Below, piece by piece: positions 8,952-17,744 of a DNA stretch of 64,000 bases; the first letter of the stretch is position 1; each line of letters starts with the position of its first letter. Origin of the DNA: CAWDPQ01 sp963804245 (lineage in GTDB: Bacteria; Acidobacteriota; Vicinamibacteria; Vicinamibacterales; 2-12-FULL-66-21); contig CAWDPQ010000007.1 of assembly GCA_963804245.1 (NCBI GenBank), positions 1 through 64,000 of the forward strand, written 5' to 3'. Made by a program: the position numbers and the translations under genes. The notes under the pieces are model-generated. The model had not been told where the DNA came from and did no database searches. It was given only the letters and a program-made list of their open reading frames with translations.

Positions 8952-9448
8952 TACCAATCCTTCGGCTTACTCAGAGTGGGGAATACCTGTCGCCCGCCGC
9001 GCATCTCGAGCAACAGCGCAGTTCGTCGTGACCGCACTCGTTGCAGCCCGACAATCACGTCCTCCGCTCCAGTGGTCAGGCAAGAGCTGCCGGAGCAAAC
9101 GTATAGCCATTGCGGTTGCCTCCTAAATGTGAGTGGTCAACCATCCGACGATAGAACCACCGCGCAGTGATCATCACAATGCGAAATAGGTTTCCTTTTG
9201 AAAGTGCCCAACGCGATCGATGGGCTAGCAATCAGGCAGGCTGATAAGACGATTCGCCTGCGTGGAAGTATTAGGTGACGGGCGGCGGTGCCCGCCACCT
9301 TCCGCCGGTTAGTACGAGATCGTGATTCGGTTACCGACCGAGACCACCCCAGGCGCGGACCATGCAACCTATCGGCCTCCACCTTTTCCGCCCAGGAACG
9401 CACCGTCCCGGTTTCCTGAGAGTGGAAACAGCGGTGTGACGGCCGAGA
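8952..9448. other. Gene-free interval upstream of the M50/sigma operon
   Basis: About 500 bases between the end of the response-regulator gene and the start of the M50 gene. No reading frame on either strand shows family-like sequence, and no RNA gene or strong hairpin was recognised. The promoter of the M50/sigma operon is expected here, but I could not identify a convincing -35/-10 pair. Confidence 0.4.
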
Positions 9449-10113
9449 TCACACTTCGCGCAGCCATCCTTGCAGGAGCGCGTAGCGGACGATGTCAACC
9501 CGGCTCGTCATACCAAGCTTGCTCATCGCATTGGCCTTGTGCGTTTCGACCGTCTTGATGCTGATGTCGAGCCGTGCGGCGATCTCTTTGCTCAGAAGGC
9601 CCCACGCAACGAGTCGCAGGACTTCCTCCTCGCGCTGGCTCAAGCGTTTTCCACCGGAAAGGTCGGTACTCGGTACGGTGCGTCACCGCGCTCTCAACAA
9701 CTGTTCCCGTTATCGCGGGATCGAGGTAAGTCTGTCCTGCCACGATGCGATTGATCGCGCGGACGAGTTCCTCGGAAGATACTTCGCTTCAGCACGTATC
9801 CACTCGCCCCCGACTCTAACAATCGCTGCACAAAGGGACGATCGGCGTGCCGAGTGACCACCAGGACCTTGGTGCGGGGCCGTGATCGCGTCAGCCGCTC
9901 CGTCGCCTCGACGCCGCTCAGCTCAGGCATTGAGACATCCATGACCACGACGTCAGGTCTGAGCTTCTCCGTCAGCGTGACGGCGGCTACCCCATTGTCC
10001 GCTTCGCCGACGACCTGCATGTTGGCCTGCGCGTTGACGATCATGCGAAGCCCTTCACGCATCAGTGCATGATCATCGGCAAGCACGACACGCAGCTTCG
10101 GTTTCGTCTCCAC
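9449..10113 (-). CDS. NarL/FixJ-family response regulator, frameshifted
   Basis: A two-domain DNA-binding regulator spread over three frames. The receiver domain starts at a GTG at 10113 (KLRVVLADDHALMREGLRMI) and has the phospho-acceptor region DVVVMDVSMPELSG and the lysine of SGYVLKRS. Near 9780 the frame changes into AGQTYLDPAITGTVVE, and near 9650 into SQREEEVLRLVAWGLLSKEI, AARLDISIKTVETHKAN and MSKLGM, a complete LuxR-type helix-turn-helix. Both domains are well conserved, so sequencing indels are as likely as gene decay. It starts 4 bases after the histidine kinase stop, so the two are a cognate pair in one operon. Confidence 0.8.
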
Positions 10114-10117
10114 CCGT

Positions 10118-13100
10118 TCAGCTCTTTTTCATCGGAATGCGCACGACAATCGTCGTCCCTTTGTCTCGACCAGATTCGATATCGAACGTTCCGCCCACGG
10201 CCATGATGCGTTCGCGGATGCCGCGGAGACCTAGGCGCTGCTGCTCAGGGCCGAATGCCTCCTCGACGTTGAAGCCGGTGCCATTGTCCTCGACGATAAG
10301 AGATACGTGGTCGCGCCGACCCTCGAGCAGAATCGCGACGTTGCTGGCATGGGCATGCTTCGCGACGTTGTTGAGGGCTTCCTGCGCGACGCGATAGAGG
10401 GTGATCGCGATTTCATCTGTTGTGTGACGGGCTCCAAGTTGTTCATATGCAGCTCGACATGAATATTGAAGTGCTCTGACCAACTCTTCGCGTGTTTAGC
10501 GAGGGCCGTCTGCACACCATGATCATCGAGTGCTGGTGGGCGCAACTGCCAAACAATCGAATCGGCGTCGTCATCGAGCTGCCTCGCGATACTCTCGAGA
10601 CTCTCGAGCTGCCCACGCAGCGCCGACTGATCGCCATAAATGTTTTTCAGGGCCGCAAGTTTCACGGTCAGGGCGCTCAATTGGCCGAACTGATCGTGCA
10701 TCTCACGCGAGATGCGGCGACGCTCGTCCTCTTGTGCGTGGACGATGCGTCGCAGGAGCTGCGTGCGCTCTTCTTCCGCTTGCTTGTGTTGAGTGATGTC
10801 GATGACCGCTCCGACATATTCGGTGAGTTCACCGGACTCATTCACGACCGGATGCGACGAGCTATGGATATACCTGATTGATCCGTCGGGGCGAACAATC
10901 CGATAGTCCGACCCGCAATCGCACCGTCCGTGAACTGCGGTCTCGAAAGCGTGCTTGGCAGCCAAGCGGTCGTCCGGGTGGATCATCTCGAGGAACGCCT
11001 CATAGGACACCTTGGCGCCAACGTTGAGGCCGAAGATGTTGAAATGCTCGTTCGACCAGAACAGCTCTCCGGTGCCAGCATTCCACGCCCAGCTACCGCA
11101 GTGCGTGAGCCGTTGCGCTTCCGCCAGATACGCCTGACCACGACGGAGCCGCTCCTCGGCGCGCTGACGCTCGATCAGGGTGGCGGCCTGTAACGCATAG
11201 AGGTCAGTGATGCGCACTTGGCTGTCCGACGGTCGATGCGGGTCACGGAAATGCGTCGAGATCATGCCAAGCATCTCCCCGTTGCGGCTGATTAGCGGCG
11301 TGGATTGCACGGCCCGGAATCCAGCCTTCCCCGCAATATCTCTATGGCGCTCGTACGCGGGGTCGGTCTCGAGGTCCTCGATTACTCTCTCGCGTCTGCG
11401 CATCGCGCCTCCGCGCGCGGCGTTGTCGTCATCGACGACGTCGAAGTAATCGATGAAGTCCTGCGTAAAGCCACGCTGCGCCACGAGCTTCAGGACGTTC
11501 GTTTGCGGGTCGGACAGCTGCATATTGCCAAACTCCGCCTGCTGCAGTTCAATCGTGGCGTCGAGTACTTGCTCCAGCAACGATTGAAGTCCGTCCGCGT
11601 TCAGTAGTGTGGTGCTCACCTCGTGCAACCTGATCATGGCTTGAAGATCCGCCGCCAATTGGTCTTTCAGGCGTAGCAGCTCCAGCTCGACCTTTTTACG
11701 CTCGGTGACGTCCCGGGAGTAGACGGATAATCCTCCGTCCCAAGGGTAAATGTGTACCTCGTGCCATTCTTCCGTCGGCGGAAAGTACGTTTTCGTACCG
11801 TGTGGCCTTTCGCTCGCGCATTGCTTCCCAGTAATTGTGGTAGACCGTGGTGCCCACCGCCTCAGGGAACACCTCCCAAAAATTCTTGCCCACGAGATCT
11901 TCGAGCCTCAGCTCTTCGCTCTTCGCTCTGCGAATACGGCCCAACGCCCGCTCGTTGATGTACGTGAAGCGCCACTCGTGGTCCAAGGCAACGAAAGCTT
12001 CGGTGATGCTCTCGAGGATGTTCTCAATCTGGCGGCTCGACTCTCGGAGCGCCTCATCTGCCCGATTGCGCTCGGAGATCTGAATTCGCAAATCCGCGTT
12101 GGCGATTGACAATTGACGGGTTCGTTCTTCGACACGTTGTTCCAAGTCATCATGCGCGTGTTGAAGGTCGGCCTCCGCCAGTTTCCGTTCCGTGATGTCC
12201 TGGCCCGTTCCCAACATGGCTGTCGGATGTCCATTGGCGTCGACCATGACACCACCGCGCGACTGGAGGATTCGGACCGTACCGTCCGGGCGGATGATCC
12301 GATGTTCGAAAAGATATGGAGCCTTTGTTTGCGAAGCCCGCGCAATGAGCTCGTCAAACTGTTGCCGGTCATCGGGATGAACGAGCCCACGGACGGCGGC
12401 ATACGTCCCTTCGAACTGGCCGGGCTCGACACCCCAGATGCGATACAACTCGTCGGACCAGACCACCCTGTCGGTGGCGATGTCCCATTCCCAGCTGCCA
12501 ATGTGTGCGAGGTGCTGCGCCTCTTGCAGTTGCGCCTCGCGTTTCTTCAACTGCTCCGCTGTGTTGGTTGACGCGCTGACATCACGATGCAGCACCGCCA
12601 CGTACCCCGTCACACGGCCGGCCTCGTCGCGCAGGGCCATCACCGATCCGTCGATGTGAATCGTCGTGCCGTCCTTCCGATGGTGGACCGTTTGGACGGT
12701 GCCATGGCCGCTCTCTTGTACTTCGCGGAGAAGCTCAGCCCGCTGCTTCGGGTCGAGTTCAGAACGCACCACCTCGCGGACATCGCGGCCGAGCGCCTCC
12801 GGAGCCGTCCATCCGTAGATTGACTCGGCAGCGCGATTCCAGACAGTGACCACGAGCCGATCAACAGTGGCGACAATCGCGTCATGCACGTGTTCGAGGA
12901 CGTGAGCTTGGTAGGCCAGGCGCTGTTCCGTCTGCTTCCGGTCGGTGATGTCGCGCGACAATATGATGACGCCCGCCGCTGATGGGTACACCGTGTGCTC
13001 GCTCCACCCACCAAGCGCTTCGTGGTGATCGTCGAAGCAATGAGTCGTGCCTGCTGCGGCTGCATCGAGGACGCGCTGGAACTCCGCTGGCCAAGCGGGG

Positions 13101-13321
13101 AAGATCTGCCACAGCGTTCGGCCGATCACCTCCTCGCGTGCCACACCTGCTCGCTGTAAAGCGGCGCGATTCGCATACGTGAAACGGCAATCCTGGTCGA
13201 GAACAATGACCGAGTCCGAAACGGTCTGCAGTATTTGGCTCGCAATGAGGTCCGGTGGACCGTCGGTCGAGTCGCACCACGTTCCCACTTGAAATCTCGA
13301 ATCGTCAGAGGGCGGAGTCAA
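10118..13321 (-). CDS. Multi-PAS/GAF sensor histidine kinase (HisKA_3), frameshifted twice
   Basis: One reading unit of about 1,065 codons covers what looks like two genes. From the N terminus there are roughly four PAS domains, each ending in a PAC-like motif (SRDITDRKQTEQRL, HRDVSASTNTAEQL, GQDITERKLAEADL, SRDVTERKKVEL). A GAF domain follows (QSLLEQVLDATIEL onward), then another PAS (VGAVIDITQHKQAEEE). The dimerisation/phospho-acceptor helix is EDERRRISREMHDQFGQL, with the histidine in REMHDQ, and the ATPase domain has VEDNGTGF and GLRGIRERI. Frames change near 11797, in a short A-run, and near 10445; each restores family sequence without loss. No transmembrane segment is visible, so it is a cytosolic sensor. 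The TTG at 13321 is the first start in frame. The adjacent NarL-type regulator is its likely partner. Confidence 0.8.
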
Positions 13322-13540
13322 TGCTGCCGCCTTTCAGTAAGCTGCCGCCGACTCGCCTTCGAGTTCGACACGATGAGGCTCGAAGGTCCGCGGATGTCGC
13401 TGCCTGTGGCTCGGCACGGCTGGACCGTCCAAGGCTGTTGATCGACGGCAACAGAGGCTGGCGCGCTTCCGATCAGAGAATTCATCGGTTGTGCCGAGTC
13501 CAACCTTCGATGGACGTCGCTGAACTGTAGTCGTGCAGCG

Positions 13541-13660
13541 TTATGTCGTCAATCTGATATCGGACGTGGTGACGGTCAGCTGCCATTTCCCGGAGGCGTC
13601 CTGCGAAAACGGGGGCACAGCAACCGCCAGCGCACACATGACCAGAGACAGCCGCTTCAT
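13541..13660 (-). CDS. Short secreted-type ORF (39 residues), possibly truncated
   Basis: An ATG at 13660 lies 11 bases beyond the stop of the cystathionine beta-synthase gene and has a good ribosome binding site (GAGGGAG, 6 bases before the ATG). The product begins with a clear signal-peptide pattern, MKRLSLVMCALAVAVPPFSQ, then only about 19 residues (DASGKWQLTVTTSDIRLTT) before TAA. The frame beyond a possible indel near 13555 would add IDDITLHDYSSA, so it may be a broken longer exported protein. No function can be assigned. The next 220 bases, up to the kinase gene at 13321, show nothing recognisable. Confidence 0.4.
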   Translation of the reverse strand: MKRLSLVMCALAVAVPPFSQDASGKWQLTVTTSDIRLTT

Positions 13661-13671
13661 GGGTAACTCCC

Positions 13672-15045
13672 TCAGCACAGGACGCGGATGACGTCGGATC
13701 TCGTGATGATGAACGTCTTGTCGGTCTTGAAGTCACGAACGAGGACCGCGGGATTGACAGAGGTGATCATCGTGGACAGGAGCTCGACCGGGGTCGAGAT
13801 GTCGACGAACGGAAAGGCGGGCAGCATGATGCTCTCGACCGGCTGCTGCTTCACCCCGGCATCGCGAACAAGTTCGGCGAAGAGATGCGCTTCGTTGAGC
13901 GAACCGACGAGCCGCCGGTCGTGAGTGATCGACAACTGAGAGAAGTCGTGCTCGCTCATCAGCCGCACGGCCGTTTCCACGGATTCGGTCCCTTCGATGG
14001 CGAGCAGCTCGCCTGAGAGGCCCGACGCGACCATATCCCGAGCCGTCATCCCTGTCTTCTCGAGGAAGCCCTTCTCGAGCATCCAGTCGTCGTTGAACAT
14101 CTTCCCCAGATACCGCGATCCGTGATCGTGGAAAATCACCACGACCACGTCCCCATTAACGAACTTGTCCTTCAGCTGCAGCACGCCGGCCATCGCCGAT
14201 CCGGCGGAATTGCCGGCGAAGATGCCTTCTTCCCGCGCGATGCGCCGGGTCATGAGCGCCGCGTCCTTGTCGGTCACCTTCTCGAAGTGATCGATGACGT
14301 CGAAGTCCACGTTCTTCGGCAGGAAGTCCTCGCCTATTCCCTCGGTGATGTACGGATAGATCTCGTTCTTGTCGAAGATGCCGGTCTCTTTGTATTTCTT
14401 GAAGACCGACCCGTAGGTGTCGATTCCCCACACCTTGATCGCGGGATTTCGTTCCTTCAGATAGCGGCCGACGCCGCTGATGGTGCCACCGGTGCCCACG
14501 CCGACGACGAGCTGCGTGACCTTGCCCTCGGTCTGTTCCCAAATCTCCGGTCCGGTCTGCTCGTAATGGGCCGCGGTGTTGGACAGGTTGTCGTACTGGT
14601 TGGCTTTCCAGCCGTTCGGAACTTCCCGTTCCAGGCGTGACGAAACGGAGTAGTACGACCGTGGATCTTCCGGATCGACGTTGGTCGGACAGACGATGAC
14701 CTCGGCGCCGAAGGCTTTCAGCGCGTCGATCTTTTCCTTCGACTGTTTGTCGGTCGTCGTGAAGATGCACTTGTAGCCCTTGACGACAGCCGCGATGGCG
14801 AGCCCCATCCCGGTGTTGCCGGAGGTGCCCTCGATGATGGTGCCGCCCGGCTTCAACAGGCCGCGGCGTTCAGCGTCCTCGATCATCCGGACGGCCATCC
14901 GGTCTTTGATCGAGTTGCCGGGATTGAACGTCTCGAGTTTTGCCAGGACCGTCACGCCGGCTAAACCGCGCGTGATCGAGTTGATACGAACCATCGGCGT
15001 CTGGCCGATGGCGTCGAGAATGGTTGGGGCAACAGGGCGCGGCAC
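13672..15045 (-). CDS. cbs: Cystathionine beta-synthase with C-terminal CBS-domain pair
   Basis: A 457-residue pyridoxal-phosphate enzyme of fold type II. The PLP lysine is K47 in NPGNSIKDRM. The substrate loop is EGTSGNTGMGLA and the phosphate-binding loop GVGTGGTISGVGRYLKE. From about residue 330 a pair of CBS domains follows (VASGLSGELLAIEGTESVET, then PVESIMLPAFPFVDISTPVE). It would condense L-serine with homocysteine to cystathionine, the first step of reverse transsulfuration; the CBS pair separates it from plain cysteine synthases, although O-acetylserine activity cannot be excluded. It starts at a GTG at 15045, 16 bases after the amidohydrolase stop, so it is the fourth gene of a leftward operon. 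The frame is intact and of normal length. Confidence 0.88.
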   Translation of the reverse strand: MPRPVAPTILDAIGQTPMVRINSITRGLAGVTVLAKLETFNPGNSIKDRMAVRMIEDAERRGLLKPGGTIIEGTSGNTGMGLAIAAVVKGYKCIFTTTDKQSKEKIDALKAFGAEVIVCPTNVDPEDPRSYYSVSSRLEREVPNGWKANQYDNLSNTAAHYEQTGPEIWEQTEGKVTQLVVGVGTGGTISGVGRYLKERNPAIKVWGIDTYGSVFKKYKETGIFDKNEIYPYITEGIGEDFLPKNVDFDVIDHFEKVTDKDAALMTRRIAREEGIFAGNSAGSAMAGVLQLKDKFVNGDVVVVIFHDHGSRYLGKMFNDDWMLEKGFLEKTGMTARDMVASGLSGELLAIEGTESVETAVRLMSEHDFSQLSITHDRRLVGSLNEAHLFAELVRDAGVKQQPVESIMLPAFPFVDISTPVELLSTMITSVNPAVLVRDFKTDKTFIITRSDVIRVLC

Positions 15046-15061
15046 GTCAGTCCATTATCAG

Positions 15062-16528
15062 CTACCAGAGACCGACTCGCTCGCGGACGGAGTCGATGAG
15101 CTTTGCCGGATCGAAGCCGATCCCGTGTTTGAAGATCGTTTCGACCTTGCGGATGTCGGCGATCGTACGCGAGGGATCGCCGTTGATGACGACAAGGTCT
15201 GCCTGCTTCCCGAAGGCGATCGTGCCGATCCGCGATTCGCGGCCCAGATAAACCGCCCCGTTACGCGTCGCGATCGCGATGGCTTCGACAGGCGTGAACC
15301 CGGCTTCCACGAGCAGTTCGATCTGTCGCTGATTCGCATAGCCGGGCACGACGCCGCCGCCACCGGTCGGATCGGTGCCGGCAATGAGCAGACCACCCGC
15401 CTTGACGAACGCCCGCTCGAGCGCCAGCTCTTTGGGGAACAGCTTGATGAAGTTGGATTGCTTGTTCTGGGCCGTACGGGCGTAGTTCTCTTCGAACTGT
15501 TGCTTGAGCTGAGGCAGCAGCACATCGAGTCCCGGCGGCATCGGCCGACCCGGCGTCAACGTCTCGAACACGGTCAGCGTCGAGGTCAGGGCAACCTTGC
15601 GATCGACGAGCTTCTTGACGAGCGATTTGAACCGGTCGCTGTTCTCGTCAAGTGCCGCTATCGTCTGCTGGCTCTGGCTCTGTCCCGGACACACGTCCGG
15701 CTTCTTGTCGGCGACGAAATCGGTGGCCGCGAGGAACCCGTGCTCCAGATTGTCGATACCCAGATCGGCCGCCTCGCTGTAGGTGACCGAGCACAGGTGC
15801 CCCGTCACCTTCAACCCACGAGCGTGGGCGGCCTGAATGGCGGCGGCGAGCTCCGCTCGCGTAATGGCCATATAGGCCTTGAAGGAGGTCGCGCCCACGT
15901 CCGCCCAGTACTCGACGTGGCGACGTGCGTCACCTTCGTTCCGCAACGCCTGCACTTGCAGGAACGTGTTGGGACCATTCAGGTACGGCGCGGTCGCGTC
16001 TATCGCCGGGCCCGCCTGCTCCCCGTCTTCGATGAGACGCTTCAGGTTCAGATCCATCACCCCGTGCACGTTCCCGCCCGTCCTCATCGTGGTCACGCCG
16101 CCGGCGAGATACAGCCGGATGAAGCTCTGGCCGAGCTGCCCGTAGACCTGAGGACCCGTCGGGTAATAGAGGTGCTCGTGCACCATCACGAGACCGGGAA
16201 TGACCGTCTTGCCGGTGAGATCGAGAACCGTTGCCCCTCCCGGCGGCGTGAGAGTGGACGAATCGCCGATGGCCGCAATGTTGCGGCCTTTGATGACGAT
16301 GGTCTGCGCTTCGCGCGCCGGTCCGCCCGTGCCATCGATCACGCGTGCGTTCGTCAAAGCGACGAGTGGGGCGTCGAGCTTGACGAAGTTCATCACCGCC
16401 GGGCGGAGCCCGGTCTTGCTGACGCTTTGGCCTCCGGCCTGGCGTGCCTCGGTCGCGCCAACGGCAAGTGCCAGGCTGGCGGCGACGAGCGCGGCCAGCA
16501 CACGACGATCGAAAGTGTGCAGCGTCAA
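15062..16528 (-). CDS. Secreted metal-dependent amidohydrolase (imidazolonepropionase-like)
   Basis: A 488-residue exported hydrolase of the amidohydrolase superfamily. It has a signal-peptide-like start (TLHTFDRRVLAALVAASLAL). The metal ligands of the TIM barrel are seen in order: HxH in GLVMVHEHLYYP, the bridging lysine in TSFKAYMAI, histidines in VTGHLCSVTYSE and DNLEHGFLA, and the aspartate in IAGTDPTGGGG. The substrate is unknown; relatives include isoaspartyl- and Xaa-Pro-type dipeptidases and imidazolonepropionase-like enzymes. The TTG at 16528 is chosen because it overlaps the TGA of the preceding small membrane gene as TTGA, which implies coupled translation; the frame is open further upstream but there it duplicates the small gene in another frame. 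Confidence 0.85.
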   Translation of the reverse strand: MTLHTFDRRVLAALVAASLALAVGATEARQAGGQSVSKTGLRPAVMNFVKLDAPLVALTNARVIDGTGGPAREAQTIVIKGRNIAAIGDSSTLTPPGGATVLDLTGKTVIPGLVMVHEHLYYPTGPQVYGQLGQSFIRLYLAGGVTTMRTGGNVHGVMDLNLKRLIEDGEQAGPAIDATAPYLNGPNTFLQVQALRNEGDARRHVEYWADVGATSFKAYMAITRAELAAAIQAAHARGLKVTGHLCSVTYSEAADLGIDNLEHGFLAATDFVADKKPDVCPGQSQSQQTIAALDENSDRFKSLVKKLVDRKVALTSTLTVFETLTPGRPMPPGLDVLLPQLKQQFEENYARTAQNKQSNFIKLFPKELALERAFVKAGGLLIAGTDPTGGGGVVPGYANQRQIELLVEAGFTPVEAIAIATRNGAVYLGRESRIGTIAFGKQADLVVINGDPSRTIADIRKVETIFKHGIGFDPAKLIDSVRERVGLW

Positions 16529-16668
16529 GTGCGCCTCATGCGGGTGAGGGCGATCACGATAAAGGCCACTCCGATTCCTATGAAGGCCCGGTTGCCGGTG
16601 ATGCCGATCACCAGGAACGCAATGCCGATCGCGAGGAACGGAGCGCCGACGTATCGTCGAGGTGCCAT
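16525..16668 (-). CDS. 47-residue membrane protein, hypothetical
   Basis: A very short ORF from an ATG at 16668. After a basic start (MAPRRYVGAPF) it has two hydrophobic segments, LAIGIAFLVIGITG and AFIGIGVAFIVIALT, joined by a short turn (NRAF), and ends RMRRT. It therefore looks like a two-helix inner-membrane hairpin with both ends in the cytoplasm. It sits between the EamA exporter gene, which ends 63 bases upstream, and the amidohydrolase, whose start overlaps its stop. No family is recognised. The overlap and the clean hydrophobic pattern support it as real. Confidence 0.6.
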   Translation of the reverse strand: MAPRRYVGAPFLAIGIAFLVIGITGNRAFIGIGVAFIVIALTRMRRT

Positions 16669-16731
16669 CGTGCATTTATCGTGTTCATACCGGCAGTACT
16701 TCAGTTCTTCGCGGTCCCCTTGGCGCACGGA

Positions 16732-17634
16732 TTATAGCCGCGCCGGACGTGCCGGCGTGCGCTTGAAAAGGTCGAGCACCAGCGCGACGCTCACGATGAT
16801 GCAGACACCACCCGCTAGCGTCCAACCGGTCATGGTCTCACCGAGAAGCATGGCGCCGAGGACGACGGCAATCAGCGGTTCGATGAGGCCCATCACCAGC
16901 AGTCGCGTCGCCCCGATCCGCTTCAACAGCCAGTAGTTGAGCCACGCACCCGCGATCGACCCGAGAAACGCCAGGTACAACACGGCCAGCGCTGATGCCG
17001 TGGTCCACTGCACGCGGAGCGGATTGCCCTCGACCAGCACCGCATACCCAGCGAGCGGGCCGATCGCCGCCAGCATCTGACCTGATGTCACCACGCTAGG
17101 ATGGAGGTGGTTGCCGTGCCGGCGCATGACAACGTAAGCAATGGCCACGCAGGCCGAGCCCGCAACCACGGCGATGCCGCCCCAGAGAGCACTCGGCCCC
17201 GAGACTTCCAGCTGGTGAGAGAAGATCGCCGCCACGCCCGCGATACCCAGAAGGAGGGCCACGCCCTTCACGCGTGTCATTTTCTCGTCGTGCAGGAGCG
17301 CGTGCGCAAAGACGAAGCCGAAGGCCGGGGTCAACGCCTGCAACACCGCGGTCAGCCCGGACGAGATGAATTGGATGCCCCAGTTCAGCAAGGCGTAATT
17401 CACCCCGAGCAGCACGAAGCCCGTGGCCGCGATGAGCCGCCAGTCACGGGCATTGCGCGGCAACGGCGTCCCACGCATCAGAGTGACCGGCCCGAGCACG
17501 GCCAGCGCCGCACCGAGACGGAACACGGCAAACGTGACCGGCGGCACGTCGCGCACGCCGATCTTGATGAACAGCCATACTGTGCTCCAGATGGCGCAGG
17601 TCACAATCCAGACCACGAGGACGGACGGAGTCAT
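16732..17634 (-). CDS. EamA/DMT-superfamily transporter
   Basis: A 300-residue inner-membrane protein with ten predicted transmembrane helices arranged as two EamA repeats. The first repeat has WSTVWLFIKIGVRDVPPVTF near residue 16 and GLTAVLQALTPAFGFVFAH near 100. The second has SIAGAWLNYWLLKRIGATR and GLIEPLIAVVLGAMLLGETM near residues 225-265. Such proteins export metabolites, for example amino acids, or exchange drug-like solutes; the substrate is not readable. It is the first gene of the leftward operon with the small membrane protein, an amidohydrolase and cystathionine beta-synthase, so a thiol or amino-acid related substrate is a reasonable guess only. It diverges from the S9 peptidase gene across a heptad-repeat region. 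Confidence 0.85.
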   Translation of the reverse strand: MTPSVLVVWIVTCAIWSTVWLFIKIGVRDVPPVTFAVFRLGAALAVLGPVTLMRGTPLPRNARDWRLIAATGFVLLGVNYALLNWGIQFISSGLTAVLQALTPAFGFVFAHALLHDEKMTRVKGVALLLGIAGVAAIFSHQLEVSGPSALWGGIAVVAGSACVAIAYVVMRRHGNHLHPSVVTSGQMLAAIGPLAGYAVLVEGNPLRVQWTTASALAVLYLAFLGSIAGAWLNYWLLKRIGATRLLVMGLIEPLIAVVLGAMLLGETMTGWTLAGGVCIIVSVALVLDLFKRTPARPARL

Positions 17635-17653
17635 CGGTGGACATTGTAACGGT

Positions 17654-17709
17654 CAGCTCCCAGCGTCCAGCCGTCAGCTTCCAGCGCCGAGCGCCGAGCG
17701 CCGAGTTCC
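17654..17709. repeat. Heptad-phased intergenic array, eight units (CAGCNNC type)
   Basis: Between two divergent genes the sequence reads as eight consecutive 7-mers: CAGCTCC, CAGCGTC, CAGCCGT, CAGCTTC, CAGCGCC, GAGCGCC, GAGCGCC, GAGTTCC. It is flanked by TAACGG (17647-17652) and CCGTTA (17708-17713). It occupies about half of the 110-base gap that must also hold both promoters. Confidence 0.75.
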
Positions 17710-17744
17710 GTTAGGATCACATCTTCATCATCCTGGAGCGTCCC

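Noticed and set aside
14780..16936. Long plus-strand reading frame of 718 codons
   Set aside because: It is antisense to the cystathionine beta-synthase, amidohydrolase and EamA genes; its product is Arg/His-rich and unlike any family.
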